Shown: positions 10,092-18,115 of the stretch, one piece after another
Layout: each line of letters starts with the position of its first letter
Numbering within the stretch: position 1 is the stretch's first letter
Source: an uncultured Alphaproteobacteria bacterium
GTDB taxonomy: Bacteria > Pseudomonadota > Alphaproteobacteria > UBA8366 > GCA-2717185
DNA length: 64,000 nt
Direction of reading: 5' to 3'
Assembly (NCBI GenBank): GCA_943788635.1
Contig: CALSRA010000024.1
Location: forward strand, 50,182-114,181
Translations under genes and position numbers: made by a program
The notes under the pieces: generated by a model
The model's database searches: none
What the model saw: the letters and a program-made list of their open reading frames with translations, nothing else
Told to the model about the DNA's origin: nothing

Positions 10092-11525
10092 TCAGCGGCC
10101 GCCGCCGGCCACTTCTTCCTGAAGTACCGGTGTAATCGACTCAAACACGCCGTCAGTATTCAGCACCGCCCTATTCCGCCCCGTATCCTTTGCGTGATAC
10201 AGCGCGTCATCCGCCCGCTTCAAAATCGACTCTGAGGTATCGCCGTTTTCCCGTGCTGTCGCGACACCGATACTGATCGTTATTGGTAGCGTGGTCGATA
10301 ACTCGGGCACCGTGAAACCATTGTTCTCGATATCCTGACGCAGACGCTCGGCAACAGCACAGGCAATGCCGACATTTGTGTCCGGCATGACAATGACGAA
10401 TTCCTCGCCCCCCATGCGCGCAACCGTATCGAAGCTGCGCAGGTTGCCGCTGACACGCTCCGCCAGTTCCTTCAGCACGGAATCGCCGGCAGCATGGCCA
10501 TGGGAATCATTGACGCGTTTGAAAAAGTCGATATCGAACATGATCATCGACAGCGACTTGCCGCCGCGCTCCACCCGGCCGATCTGGCCGTCAAGATGCG
10601 CGGTCAGGTAGCGTCTGTTGTACAGGCCCGTCAGGCTGTCCGTGAGCGCCATCTCAATGCTGCGCTCGTAGGTCTTGCGCAACCGGCCATGATAGCGCCA
10701 GCGACGTATCTGCGTTCGGGCACGGGCCAGTAATTCGTTCTGGTCAATCGGTTTGACAAGGTAGTCGTTCACCCCAAGGTCAAAACCCTTGGCCAATCGT
10801 TCGAGCTGGTCTTCCTCGATAACCAGAAGTATCGGGATCTGGCGGGTGATCTCGGTCGAGCGAAGCTGCGAACAAAGCCGCAAGGCATCCTGGTCGCGCA
10901 GGTTGAGATTGATGATGACGATATCGAAAGGCTGGTCCAGCGCACGCTGATAGGTGGTCGCGACATCGGTTTCGACGAAGACGTTATCGTCGTCCTGCGC
11001 CAGGGTCGCCGAAATCTTGGCGGCATCGACTTCATTGTCGTCCAGCACCAGCACATTGGCCTTTGCCGCGCTGAGCTGAATGACCGGCGTACTGTTTTCC
11101 AACGCGCCGAGCTGGCCGGTTGTCTGTTCCCGCAACCGCCATTCATCCATCACCATCTTCAGGCGGACCAGCGACCGGACACGGGCAAACAGGGCCATGT
11201 CATTGACCGGCTTGGTCAAAAAGTCATCCGCACCGCATTCGATACCGCGAACCCGGTCGGCCGCATCGGACAGCGCCGTAATCATCACAACCGGAATATG
11301 CATGCTTTCCGGCTGTTCCTTGATGCGTCGGCAGACCTCGAACCCATCCATTCCGGGCATCATCACATCCAGCAGAACAATATCGGGCGGCTGCTGCTCG
11401 ATCAGTTCCAGCGCAGTCGGGCCGTCATAGGCCGTGATAACGTCAAAATATTCACTGGTGAGCTTCGCTTCCAGAAGCTTAACATTCGGAAGCAGGTCAT
11501 CGACGACGAGGATGCGGGCTGACAT
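10092..11525 (-). CDS. pleD: Response regulator / diguanylate cyclase PleD
   Basis: Makes cyclic di-GMP in response to phosphorylation and controls the motile-to-sessile switch in relatives such as Caulobacter. It has 477 residues: a first REC domain (1-120) with the phosphoacceptor in VLLDVMMPGMDG, a second REC-like adaptor (about 155-270), and a C-terminal GGDEF domain with an intact GGEEF active site near residue 370. The inhibitory I-site RxxD (RSFD) stands five residues before GGEEF, so product inhibition is expected. It follows divK by six bases, the conserved divK-pleD operon. Confidence 0.96.
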   Translation of the reverse strand: MSARILVVDDLLPNVKLLEAKLTSEYFDVITAYDGPTALELIEQQPPDIVLLDVMMPGMDGFEVCRRIKEQPESMHIPVVMITALSDAADRVRGIECGADDFLTKPVNDMALFARVRSLVRLKMVMDEWRLREQTTGQLGALENSTPVIQLSAAKANVLVLDDNEVDAAKISATLAQDDDNVFVETDVATTYQRALDQPFDIVIINLNLRDQDALRLCSQLRSTEITRQIPILLVIEEDQLERLAKGFDLGVNDYLVKPIDQNELLARARTQIRRWRYHGRLRKTYERSIEMALTDSLTGLYNRRYLTAHLDGQIGRVERGGKSLSMIMFDIDFFKRVNDSHGHAAGDSVLKELAERVSGNLRSFDTVARMGGEEFVIVMPDTNVGIACAVAERLRQDIENNGFTVPELSTTLPITISIGVATARENGDTSESILKRADDALYHAKDTGRNRAVLNTDGVFESITPVLQEEVAGGGR

Positions 11526-11531
11526 TTTCGA

Positions 11532-11897
11532 TCAACTCAAAAAGCGTTCCACGGTTGCGAGGAAGCCCGTCACCGAAATCGGCTTGGCGATATAGGCCTC
11601 GCATCCGCCATCACGAAACTTTTCCTCGTCACCCTTCATGGCAAATGCCGTAACGGCAATGACGGGAATCTGCTTGATGTCGTCGTCTTCCTTGATCCAC
11701 TTGGTGACTTCCAGCCCGGATACTTCCGGCAACTGGATATCCTTCAGGATGAGATTCGGTTTTTGCAGCCGCGCAATTTTAAGTGCCTCGACACCATCGC
11801 GGGTCTGCAGAATATCATATCCCTGCGATTCGAGCAGATCATGAAACAGCTTCATGTTCAGCTCGTTGTCTTCGACTATTAGAATTGTTTTTGCCAT
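11532..11897 (-). CDS. divK: Single-domain response regulator DivK
   Basis: Single-receiver-domain regulator of the alphaproteobacterial cell-cycle phosphorelay that, with PleC and DivJ type kinases, controls CtrA activity. It has 121 residues, just a REC domain: acidic pocket [10 protein letters not shown] near residue 8, phospho-accepting aspartate in [11 protein letters not shown] near 53, conserved VTAFAM and KPI lysine. Many relatives read LMDIQLPE at the acceptor site; here Lys replaces Met next to it, with the aspartate kept. It is first in the divK-pleD operon. Confidence 0.96.
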   Translation of the reverse strand: MAKTILIVEDNELNMKLFHDLLESQGYDILQTRDGVEALKIARLQKPNLILKDIQLPEVSGLEVTKWIKEDDDIKQIPVIAVTAFAMKGDEEKFRDGGCEAYIAKPISVTGFLATVERFLS

Positions 11898-11951
11898 GGT
11901 CCACTTAATCTTTTTGCGGCGAAAGCATGATTTACTTTAGCAAAATTACGA

Positions 11952-11966
11952 TTAACAAATCCCTAA
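11952..11966 (-). promoter_or_regulatory. Candidate CtrA binding site upstream of divK
   Basis: On the plus strand the sequence is TTAA, seven bases, CTAA (read on the divK strand TTAG-N7-TTAA), one mismatch from the CtrA consensus TTAA-N7-TTAA. It lies 55 bases upstream of the divK start in an AT-rich divergent gap. CtrA control of divK is known in Caulobacter; the site here is inferred from sequence only. Confidence 0.45.
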
Positions 11967-12113
11967 CCTTCAGCGAATGCTTCACGAAACTCACAGAAAA
12001 ATACCCGTTTTAAAAGAAATAAGCCATCTATCCACCTATTTTCATAGTCACTGGCCGTTTTCGTCTAATTTCATGCTATTTTTCCACTGTATTTATTTAC
12101 AGGAGCTGCGGCG

Positions 12114-13022
12114 ATGCGAATCGGCGTGGATGTTGGCGGCACAAAAATCGAGGTGGCCGTAATACGAGCCGATGGCAGCTTTGCTGCCCGGCAACGAATT
12201 TCGACGCCTGCCGATAATTATACATTAACGCTGGATGCGATTGTTACGTTGATCAACGAAACCGAAGCAGCGGTCGGCCAGTCCTGCTCGCTGGGCTTCG
12301 GCATTCCCGGAACCCTGTCACCGGCAACGGGCCGCATCAAGAACGCCCCCAATGCACCGATTGACGGCCACCCCTTTGACAAGGATCTCGAACAGCGGCT
12401 GGGCCGCCCGGTCCGGATGATGAATGATGCCAACTGTTTTGCGCTGTCGGAAGCAAAGGACGGCGCTGCAACCGGCGCCAATGTCGTTTTCGGCGTGATT
12501 CTGGGCACCGGGTGCGGCGGCGGCGTTGTCATTGATGGCAGTGTATTGGGTGGACGCAACGCCATCGCCGGGGAATGGGGCCACACACAACTCCCCTGGA
12601 TGACGCCCGCGGAACATCCCGGCCCCCCATGCAAATGCGGCCTAACCGGATGTATCGAAACATTCCTGTCCGGCACCGGATTCGCCGCGCGCCATGCAGA
12701 GGCAACCGGAACCATGCTGGACGCTGTCGACATCATTACGCGCGCCGAATCCGGCGATCCCACCTGCCGCGACAGCCTGTCGGCATATGAAAGCCGGCTG
12801 GCCCGGGCGCTCGCCCATGTGATCAACCTGCTCGACCCGGATATCATTGTTCTGGGCGGTGGTATGTCGAACGCGCGCAGCCTGTATGACACGGTCCCGC
12901 ACCTTTGGAGCGAATGGGTCTTCTCAGACCGGGTCGATACCATTCTGCGCCCCCCAAAACATGGCGATTCGAGCGGTGTTCGCGGCGCGGCCTGGCTTTG
13001 GCCAGAGGACATTTCCACATGA
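12114..13022 (+). CDS. ROK-family sugar kinase (fructokinase-like)
   Basis: ATP-dependent sugar kinase of the ROK family. The 302-residue protein has the phosphate-1 motif DVGGTKIEVAV at its start, a GTGCGGGVVIDG phosphate-2 motif near residue 130 and the zinc-binding CxCGxxGCxE motif (CKCGLTGCIE) near residue 176. The segment FGIPGTLSPATGRIKNAPN resembles the E. coli Mak fructokinase group, so a fructose or N-acetylhexosamine substrate is plausible, but specificity is inference. It has a good AGGAG ribosome site. Its stop overlaps the dinB start (ATGA). Confidence 0.88.
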   Translation: MRIGVDVGGTKIEVAVIRADGSFAARQRISTPADNYTLTLDAIVTLINETEAAVGQSCSLGFGIPGTLSPATGRIKNAPNAPIDGHPFDKDLEQRLGRPVRMMNDANCFALSEAKDGAATGANVVFGVILGTGCGGGVVIDGSVLGGRNAIAGEWGHTQLPWMTPAEHPGPPCKCGLTGCIETFLSGTGFAARHAEATGTMLDAVDIITRAESGDPTCRDSLSAYESRLARALAHVINLLDPDIIVLGGGMSNARSLYDTVPHLWSEWVFSDRVDTILRPPKHGDSSGVRGAAWLWPEDIST

Positions 13023-14284
13023 CCGTAACGGCGCTGTGCCGCGACTGCCTGCTGGAACGCAACGCGGCCGTCGATTCCGGACGGTGTCCCGCCTGCGGTT
13101 CACCGCGCCTGCTGCAGCACCCGGAACTGGGCAATCTTTCGATTGCGCATATCGATTGCGATGCTTTTTACGCATCCGTTGAAAAACGCGACGACCCTTC
13201 GCTTCGCGACAAACCGGTCATCGTCGGCGGCGGTCATCGTGGCGTCGTATCCGCCGCCTGCTATGTCGCCAGGCTTTACGGGGTGCGATCTGCCATGCCC
13301 ATGTTTCAGGCCCTGAAAGCCTGCCCGGACGCCGTTGTCATTCGCCCTGACATGGCCAAATACAGCGCGACGGGGCTGCAGATCCGCGCCATCATGAAGG
13401 ATTACACGCCACTGGTGGAACCGCTTTCCATCGATGAGGCCTTTCTCGACCTCAACGGTACGGAGGCGCTGCACAAGGGCACGCCAGCCCGGACGCTGGC
13501 GCTGATCGTGAAACGAATTGAAGCGGAACTTGGCGTCAATGCCAGTATCGGCCTCAGCTACAACAAGTTCCTTGCCAAGGTCGCTTCCGACCTGGACAAG
13601 CCGCGCGGCTTTGCGCCGATCGGAAAAGAAGAAGCCGTTTCCTTTCTCGCGCCGCGCCCGACCAGCATTATATGGGGCGTGGGCAAGGCGCTGCGGGAAA
13701 AGCTTCGCCGCGATGGCATCTCCACTGTCGGTCAACTGCAACGAAAATCCGAACCCGATCTTGTCCGCCGCTATGGCTCAATCGGCAGGCGCCTGTATCA
13801 TTTTTCCCGCGGGCATGACGAGCGAACCGTCACCCCCTCTTCCGCACCGAAAAGCATTTCCGCTGAAACCACATTCGCCGACGATATCTATAATCTGGAT
13901 GCGCTCTGCAAACGCCTCTGGCCGCTCTGCGAAACCGTATCGCGCCGCCTGAAGGCCCGGAACCTGGCAGGGCGCAGCATTACGCTGAAGCTGAAACGGG
14001 CGGATTTTCGGCAGGTCACCCGCAGCCGGACGCTCCCGGCACCAACCCAGCTTGCCGAAATCATCTACAGGACGGGCGTCACGATGCTGGAAAAGGAAAC
14101 CAATGGCCCGGCCTATCGGCTGATCGGGATCGGACTGGCAGATATCCTGAATGCCGAAGACGCTGACCCGCCCGATCTGCTGCATGCCGAAACGGCGAAA
14201 CTTACCAGCGTCGAACGCGCCATCGACGATGTTCGCGCCAAGCTGGGTGACGGTGCCATCGACAAGGGCCGACGCTGGCGCTAG
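13019..14284 (+). CDS. dinB: DNA polymerase IV (Y family) with N-terminal zinc-binding motif
   Basis: Error-prone translesion polymerase. The start at 13019 overlaps the kinase stop by four bases and gives 421 residues. Catalytic acidic motifs are present: IDCDAFYASVEKRD near residue 45 and SIDEAFLDL near 138; YNKFLAKVASD is the palm signature. Ahead of the polymerase domain lies a short segment with two cysteine pairs (CRDC and CPAC, 16 residues between pairs) that looks like a zinc knuckle, an addition seen in many alphaproteobacterial DinB proteins and absent from E. coli. The C-terminal little-finger domain is complete. Confidence 0.94.
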   Translation: MTVTALCRDCLLERNAAVDSGRCPACGSPRLLQHPELGNLSIAHIDCDAFYASVEKRDDPSLRDKPVIVGGGHRGVVSAACYVARLYGVRSAMPMFQALKACPDAVVIRPDMAKYSATGLQIRAIMKDYTPLVEPLSIDEAFLDLNGTEALHKGTPARTLALIVKRIEAELGVNASIGLSYNKFLAKVASDLDKPRGFAPIGKEEAVSFLAPRPTSIIWGVGKALREKLRRDGISTVGQLQRKSEPDLVRRYGSIGRRLYHFSRGHDERTVTPSSAPKSISAETTFADDIYNLDALCKRLWPLCETVSRRLKARNLAGRSITLKLKRADFRQVTRSRTLPAPTQLAEIIYRTGVTMLEKETNGPAYRLIGIGLADILNAEDADPPDLLHAETAKLTSVERAIDDVRAKLGDGAIDKGRRWR

Positions 14285-14285
14285 G

Positions 14286-15137
14286 TCAGCACTTAACCGC
14301 GGGCAATGCCTGAATACGCGCCAGCCGCGCCCGCAATTTGAACGTGCCGTAATTCAACGTGAACCTGGGTACGATGCCGTTCTCCTGAATATCCAACGAT
14401 ATTTCAGTTTCGGGAATGTCGTCACCGTTCTGGCGCGTAAAATAGGCCATGAACATTGGCCAAACCGGATTGGGTCCAAGGGGCGCCTCGAGAATCGATT
14501 CTTTCCCCGGCTGCCGCTTCGGCAGGGTCAGGTTCGTCACCGGCTGGGATGTTTCGATTTCCCCGCCCTCGAAGACCAGGCCCTGAAAATTAAATTCGCC
14601 CCGCGCCGCCTGTTCCATGAGAAGAAGGGTCAGGTCCGTCGGAAGCCGCGTCCCTGAAGGCAAATCCACCTCTTCGTCACGCGGCTGGGAGAAGCGTGCC
14701 ACACCGGAGCCGCCGGCTTTATCAAGCACCGCCTCGCCGCGGAACAGATCGACGGTTTCACCATTGCGTTCACGCTTGCTGTTGAAGCGCAGCCGGCGGC
14801 CATCCTTGGATTCCCAGTTGACGCTGCTCGACTGGGAAACGATTTCACCACCATCCTCATTCGTGATTCGCAGCAGATACCGCTGGTCAGTCGACCACCC
14901 GTCACAGGTATCGGCCCATTCAAAGGTCATCCCGCCGGAAATGTCCGTGATGCCACTGCGCGAATCTATTTCAACGACCTCGAACGCATATGCAGCACGA
15001 TGGGGAACAATCTCAATTCCGTAGGCCGGAACGGCTGTTAATGCCAACACCCCACTGGCAAAAAACACCTCACAACCGCGCGAAATGGCTGGGATATTGC
15101 GGCCTATCCGCGTAAAAAAGGGCGCGCTGCTTTGCAT
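14286..15137 (-). CDS. eipB: EipB family periplasmic protein (DUF1849)
   Basis: EipB is a secreted beta-spiral protein needed for cell-envelope integrity in Brucella. The sequence carries the family landmarks: a signal-like hydrophobic stretch ending TAVPAYG, HRAAYAF after it, DTCDGW with one cysteine, and a second cysteine at the very C-terminus (AVKC). These match the cysteines reported to form a conserved disulfide in the family. The start is uncertain: the frame is open to 15224, overlapping the divergent hydroxyacid dehydrogenase; I chose the Met at 15137, which gives a plausible export signal without overlap. Confidence 0.85.
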   Translation of the reverse strand: MQSSAPFFTRIGRNIPAISRGCEVFFASGVLALTAVPAYGIEIVPHRAAYAFEVVEIDSRSGITDISGGMTFEWADTCDGWSTDQRYLLRITNEDGGEIVSQSSSVNWESKDGRRLRFNSKRERNGETVDLFRGEAVLDKAGGSGVARFSQPRDEEVDLPSGTRLPTDLTLLLMEQAARGEFNFQGLVFEGGEIETSQPVTNLTLPKRQPGKESILEAPLGPNPVWPMFMAYFTRQNGDDIPETEISLDIQENGIVPRFTLNYGTFKLRARLARIQALPAVKC

Positions 15138-15189
15138 CCCTTGCAATGCACGCACACTCACTCGCCGAATCATTCTCAGGGAAAACTTC

Positions 15190-16155
15190 ATGACCGATCG
15201 TCCCGTTCTTTTCGTTACCCGCAAGTTGCCAGCCGATGTCGAAGCGCGCGCCGCACAAGACTATACCGCCCGTCTGAACGACGACGACAGACAATATGAC
15301 GCGGACGCATTGATTGCCAGCAGCGCGGGCGCAAACGCGCTTCTTGTCTGTTCGACCGAAAGGTTTTCCCCTGAAGTCATTCAGCGCCTGCCCGATAGCG
15401 TAAAGGCCATCGCAACATTCTCGGTTGGTTACGAGCATATCGACGTCGATGCGGCGACAGCGCGCGGGATAACCGTAACCAATACGCCGGATGTCCTGAC
15501 TGACGCCACGGCAGACATTGCCCTGTTGTGCCTGTTGGGCGCCGCGCGCCGCCAGAACGAGGCATCGGCGATGCTGCGCGAGGGGAAATGGGGGCGGTGG
15601 GACGCCATCGGCATGCTCGGCGTCCATATGTCCGGAAAACGGCTGGGTATCCTGGGGATGGGCCGTATCGGTCGCGCCGTGGCGCAACGGGCCCGCGGTT
15701 TCGGCATGAAAATCCATTACAGCAACCGGTCCCGCCTCTCCCCCGATCTGGAGCAAGGCGCCATCTTCCATGCGAATCCGGAAGAAATGCTGGCCCAGGC
15801 CGAACTGCTGTCAATCAACTGCCCGTCCTCGCCGGAAACCGTTAATTTCCTGAATGCCGAGCGTATTGCGCTCCTGCCGGATGGTGCCGTCGTCGTCAAC
15901 ACGGCACGGGGCAATATCGTCGACGACCCGGCCCTGATTGCCGCCGTGAAAAGCGGTAAGGTTTCCGGTGTCGGACTCGATGTCTTCAACCGCGAACCGC
16001 ATTTCGACAAGGGCTACCTGGAACTGCCGAATGCCTTCCTGTTGCCCCATATCGGCAGCGCGACCACGGATACCCGCAGCGCCATGGGATTCCGGGCGCT
16101 CGACAATCTCGATGCGGTTTTCGGCGGGAAACCGGCGCCGGACGCTCTGAACTGA
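15190..16155 (+). CDS. D-2-hydroxyacid dehydrogenase (glyoxylate/hydroxypyruvate reductase-like)
   Basis: NAD(P)H-dependent reductase of 2-keto acids; the sequence type fits GyaR-like D-glycerate dehydrogenases. It has 321 residues. The nucleotide-binding glycine motif GILGMGRIGRAVAQRA is near residue 155; catalytic Arg in VNTARGNIVDD, Glu in DVFNREP and His in LLPHIGSAT are all present in order. The start at 15190 is preceded by a CTCAGGGAAAAC ribosome site. It is divergent from eipB. The gene is intact. Confidence 0.92.
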   Translation: MTDRPVLFVTRKLPADVEARAAQDYTARLNDDDRQYDADALIASSAGANALLVCSTERFSPEVIQRLPDSVKAIATFSVGYEHIDVDAATARGITVTNTPDVLTDATADIALLCLLGAARRQNEASAMLREGKWGRWDAIGMLGVHMSGKRLGILGMGRIGRAVAQRARGFGMKIHYSNRSRLSPDLEQGAIFHANPEEMLAQAELLSINCPSSPETVNFLNAERIALLPDGAVVVNTARGNIVDDPALIAAVKSGKVSGVGLDVFNREPHFDKGYLELPNAFLLPHIGSATTDTRSAMGFRALDNLDAVFGGKPAPDALN

Positions 16156-16170
16156 GAATTTTCCGGACGG

Positions 16171-16211
16171 GGCAGAAGATTCCGGGACATAGCGGCAGAA
16201 GATTCCGGGAC
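16171..16211 (+). repeat. Tandem 18-bp direct repeat, candidate activator site
   Basis: The 18-base unit GGCAGAAGATTCCGGGAC occurs perfectly twice, at 16171-16188 and 16194-16211, a 23-base period. A partial third unit (TTCCGGAC) precedes it near 16161. It lies between the end of the hydroxyacid dehydrogenase and a sigma-54 promoter, about 90-130 bases before that promoter's expected start site, where bacterial enhancer-binding proteins usually bind. That role is inference. Confidence 0.6.
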
Positions 16212-16271
16212 CATGCCACCCTGCGGCAGGCCTGAATCCAATTCTATTGGCGGAATCATTACCTTAGCCAT

Positions 16272-16286
16272 TGGCACGGCGATTGC
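16272..16286 (+). promoter_or_regulatory. Sigma-54 (RpoN) -24/-12 promoter
   Basis: The sequence reads TGGCACGGCGATTGC: TGGCAC, five bases, TTGC, with exactly ten bases between the GG and GC doublets, a perfect match to the sigma-54 core consensus. The expected transcription start is near 16298, about 38 bases before the ATG of the diguanylate cyclase at 16336. Confidence 0.75.
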
Positions 16287-16335
16287 GACTCCCACGACAA
16301 CGCATACGATAAAATGATGTCAACGGAGAACCGGA

Positions 16336-17046
16336 ATGGATATTCCGATGCAATATCGCCCGGGCGAGGATGCCCAGACGGAAAAAATGGCCGAACAGGT
16401 CAATGCAGTCGCATCGCAACTGCTTGACGCTGTCGATCCGGCACGAAATCCGGACCAGGCCATGCGTCGCCTGCTCGAACGGGCACTGACGGCCGCAGCG
16501 GAAGCCCAGGGCCAGATCAGTGAGCAAAAGTGCGAAATCGAGCGCCTGCGCGCGCTGTCGGTCACCGATGAAACAACGGGCCTTCTGAACCGGCGAGGGT
16601 TTTCGGAAGCCATGTCGCGCAGTCTGGACCGGGGACAACGCTATGGCGAAACCGGCGCCCTGCTGGTCATCGACCTCGACGGGTTCAAGGCAGTAAACGA
16701 TACCTTCGGCCATGCCGCCGGTGATCATGTACTGGCGTCCGTCGCCCGTGTCCTGAAAAATTGCGTGCGGGCCGTCGATGACGTTGCGCGGATCGGCGGC
16801 GACGAATTCGCAGTCCTGCTAAATCAGACCACGGCGGAGAACGCCGCGGAACGGGCCAGACTGACCGAAGTGTATCTGAACGGGCTGGTGGCCCCGTGGC
16901 AGGGACGCAATATTCAGGTTCGCGCCAGTGTCGGCAGCCATTGCTTTGGGGCGGATTCAGACCCGGATGAGGTGTTCATGCGGGCCGACAGCAACATGTA
17001 CAACCGTAAAACCGGTGGCCGGTCAACGAAACCAAATCTGGCGTAA
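16336..17046 (+). CDS. Stand-alone GGDEF diguanylate cyclase
   Basis: Makes cyclic di-GMP. The 236-residue protein has no membrane segment or signal peptide. Residues 1-75 look helical and lack a recognised sensor domain, and the GGDEF domain runs from about 75 to 232 (SVTDETTGLLNRRGF at its start). The active site is the canonical GGDEF (ARIGGDEFAVLL), with an I-site RAVD five residues upstream, so it should be active and product-inhibited. It stands alone behind the sigma-54 promoter at 16272, suggesting control by an enhancer-binding protein rather than by an attached sensor. Confidence 0.92.
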   Translation: MDIPMQYRPGEDAQTEKMAEQVNAVASQLLDAVDPARNPDQAMRRLLERALTAAAEAQGQISEQKCEIERLRALSVTDETTGLLNRRGFSEAMSRSLDRGQRYGETGALLVIDLDGFKAVNDTFGHAAGDHVLASVARVLKNCVRAVDDVARIGGDEFAVLLNQTTAENAAERARLTEVYLNGLVAPWQGRNIQVRASVGSHCFGADSDPDEVFMRADSNMYNRKTGGRSTKPNLA

Positions 17047-17067
17047 CCGCTCGCGCGCTGCCCGGAT

Positions 17068-18015
17068 TTAACGCTGCGGAAGCTGCGCCTGCTGCACCGG
17101 GGTTTCATGGCACGGCGGCACGGTCAGATTGCCCTGGCAAAGCCTGACAGCCCAGGTATTGCGTATACCGGCCTTGGCAAGGTGCCCCCGGGTTCTGGCC
17201 AGTTCACCATCGCCGATCGGCCCGGCGATAACCCGATACATGTTACGGCCACGGGATGTCAGCGTCATCATGGCGGTGCTGACGGCACGGTGCCGCTCGA
17301 GCAGTTTGCGCGCGTTATCACTGTTCCGGAAACTGCCGAGAACCAGGAAGACGCGCGGTTCCGAGGCTGCGGCAGCAACGGCGACAGGTGCTTCATCCGG
17401 CACCCGTGCGACGGGCAGTGCCGGCGGCGTTCTGACAACAGACGCTATCTCCGCACGCCCATTCCCAACCGTTTCCGGTATCACAGCATCAAAGTCGAGC
17501 GATGGGGCAGCGTTTATTTCCGGCGCGGCGCCAGCCAAAAACACGCCCGCGTCATGCGCCACCTGAATCGCGGCAGAACTGGCCGGCTGTACTGTATCGG
17601 CCGCTTCCGGCGCTGGACCATTCGCCGGGAGCAGGCTGAATGTCTCGCCCGCCGTATCGTCACCGGCGATACCGGTTTCCGCTTCTGCGATCAGGGTACC
17701 GGCATCATCACTACTGGCAAGCGCGACGGCATAGGCCTCGTCCAGTTCCGGAACGTCCGACGTGGCTGTCATTACGCCCGAAGCGTTTTCATAATCTGGA
17801 TCGTTATCTAGACAGATAGCTTCGCCTTTAAGAATGCGAAGGGTGGCGCAGTTCTTGTCGAGCGCCATCGACAGGGCATGGTCCCCCACGCCTTTTCCTG
17901 AAAAGACGTAGCTCACGCCACTCGCCGTCAGGGACGCGATCTGAAAAGCGGAAAACAGACATCCGCTGGTCAATAGCCCCAATGTAACGACGAAGATTCC
18001 CCGCCAATACGGCAT
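17068..18015 (-). CDS. SPOR-domain lipoprotein
   Basis: The N-terminus is a lipoprotein signal (VVTLGLLTSGC), so the mature protein should be lipid-anchored from residue 19. A low-complexity Ala/Asp/Glu-rich middle region of about 150 residues leads to a C-terminal SPOR domain (about 230-300; VFLVLGSFRNSDNARKLLE and YRVIAGPIG), which binds denuded peptidoglycan glycan strands at division sites. The 315-residue protein is probably a septal or cell-wall-associated factor. Its neighbour aspS is on the same strand, 100 bases upstream. Confidence 0.85.
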   Translation of the reverse strand: MPYWRGIFVVTLGLLTSGCLFSAFQIASLTASGVSYVFSGKGVGDHALSMALDKNCATLRILKGEAICLDNDPDYENASGVMTATSDVPELDEAYAVALASSDDAGTLIAEAETGIAGDDTAGETFSLLPANGPAPEAADTVQPASSAAIQVAHDAGVFLAGAAPEINAAPSLDFDAVIPETVGNGRAEIASVVRTPPALPVARVPDEAPVAVAAAASEPRVFLVLGSFRNSDNARKLLERHRAVSTAMMTLTSRGRNMYRVIAGPIGDGELARTRGHLAKAGIRNTWAVRLCQGNLTVPPCHETPVQQAQLPQR

Positions 18016-18038
18016 CTTCGCAACCCCCGGTATTTTTT

Positions 18039-18058
18039 AGGCTCTTTAAGAGCCTTTT
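18039..18058 (+). terminator. Hairpin in the aspS-SPOR gap
   Basis: A seven-base perfect stem (AGGCTCT/AGAGCCT) with a three-base loop is followed by TTTT on the plus strand. Both flanking genes are on the minus strand, so it would stop only antisense transcription by the classical model; it could also be a processing or pausing site. Confidence 0.35.
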
Positions 18059-18115
18059 ATGCAGCTAAACCCATCTAGAACCGCATTGCAAGGCGGCTTT
18101 CCAGCCGGTTGCGGA

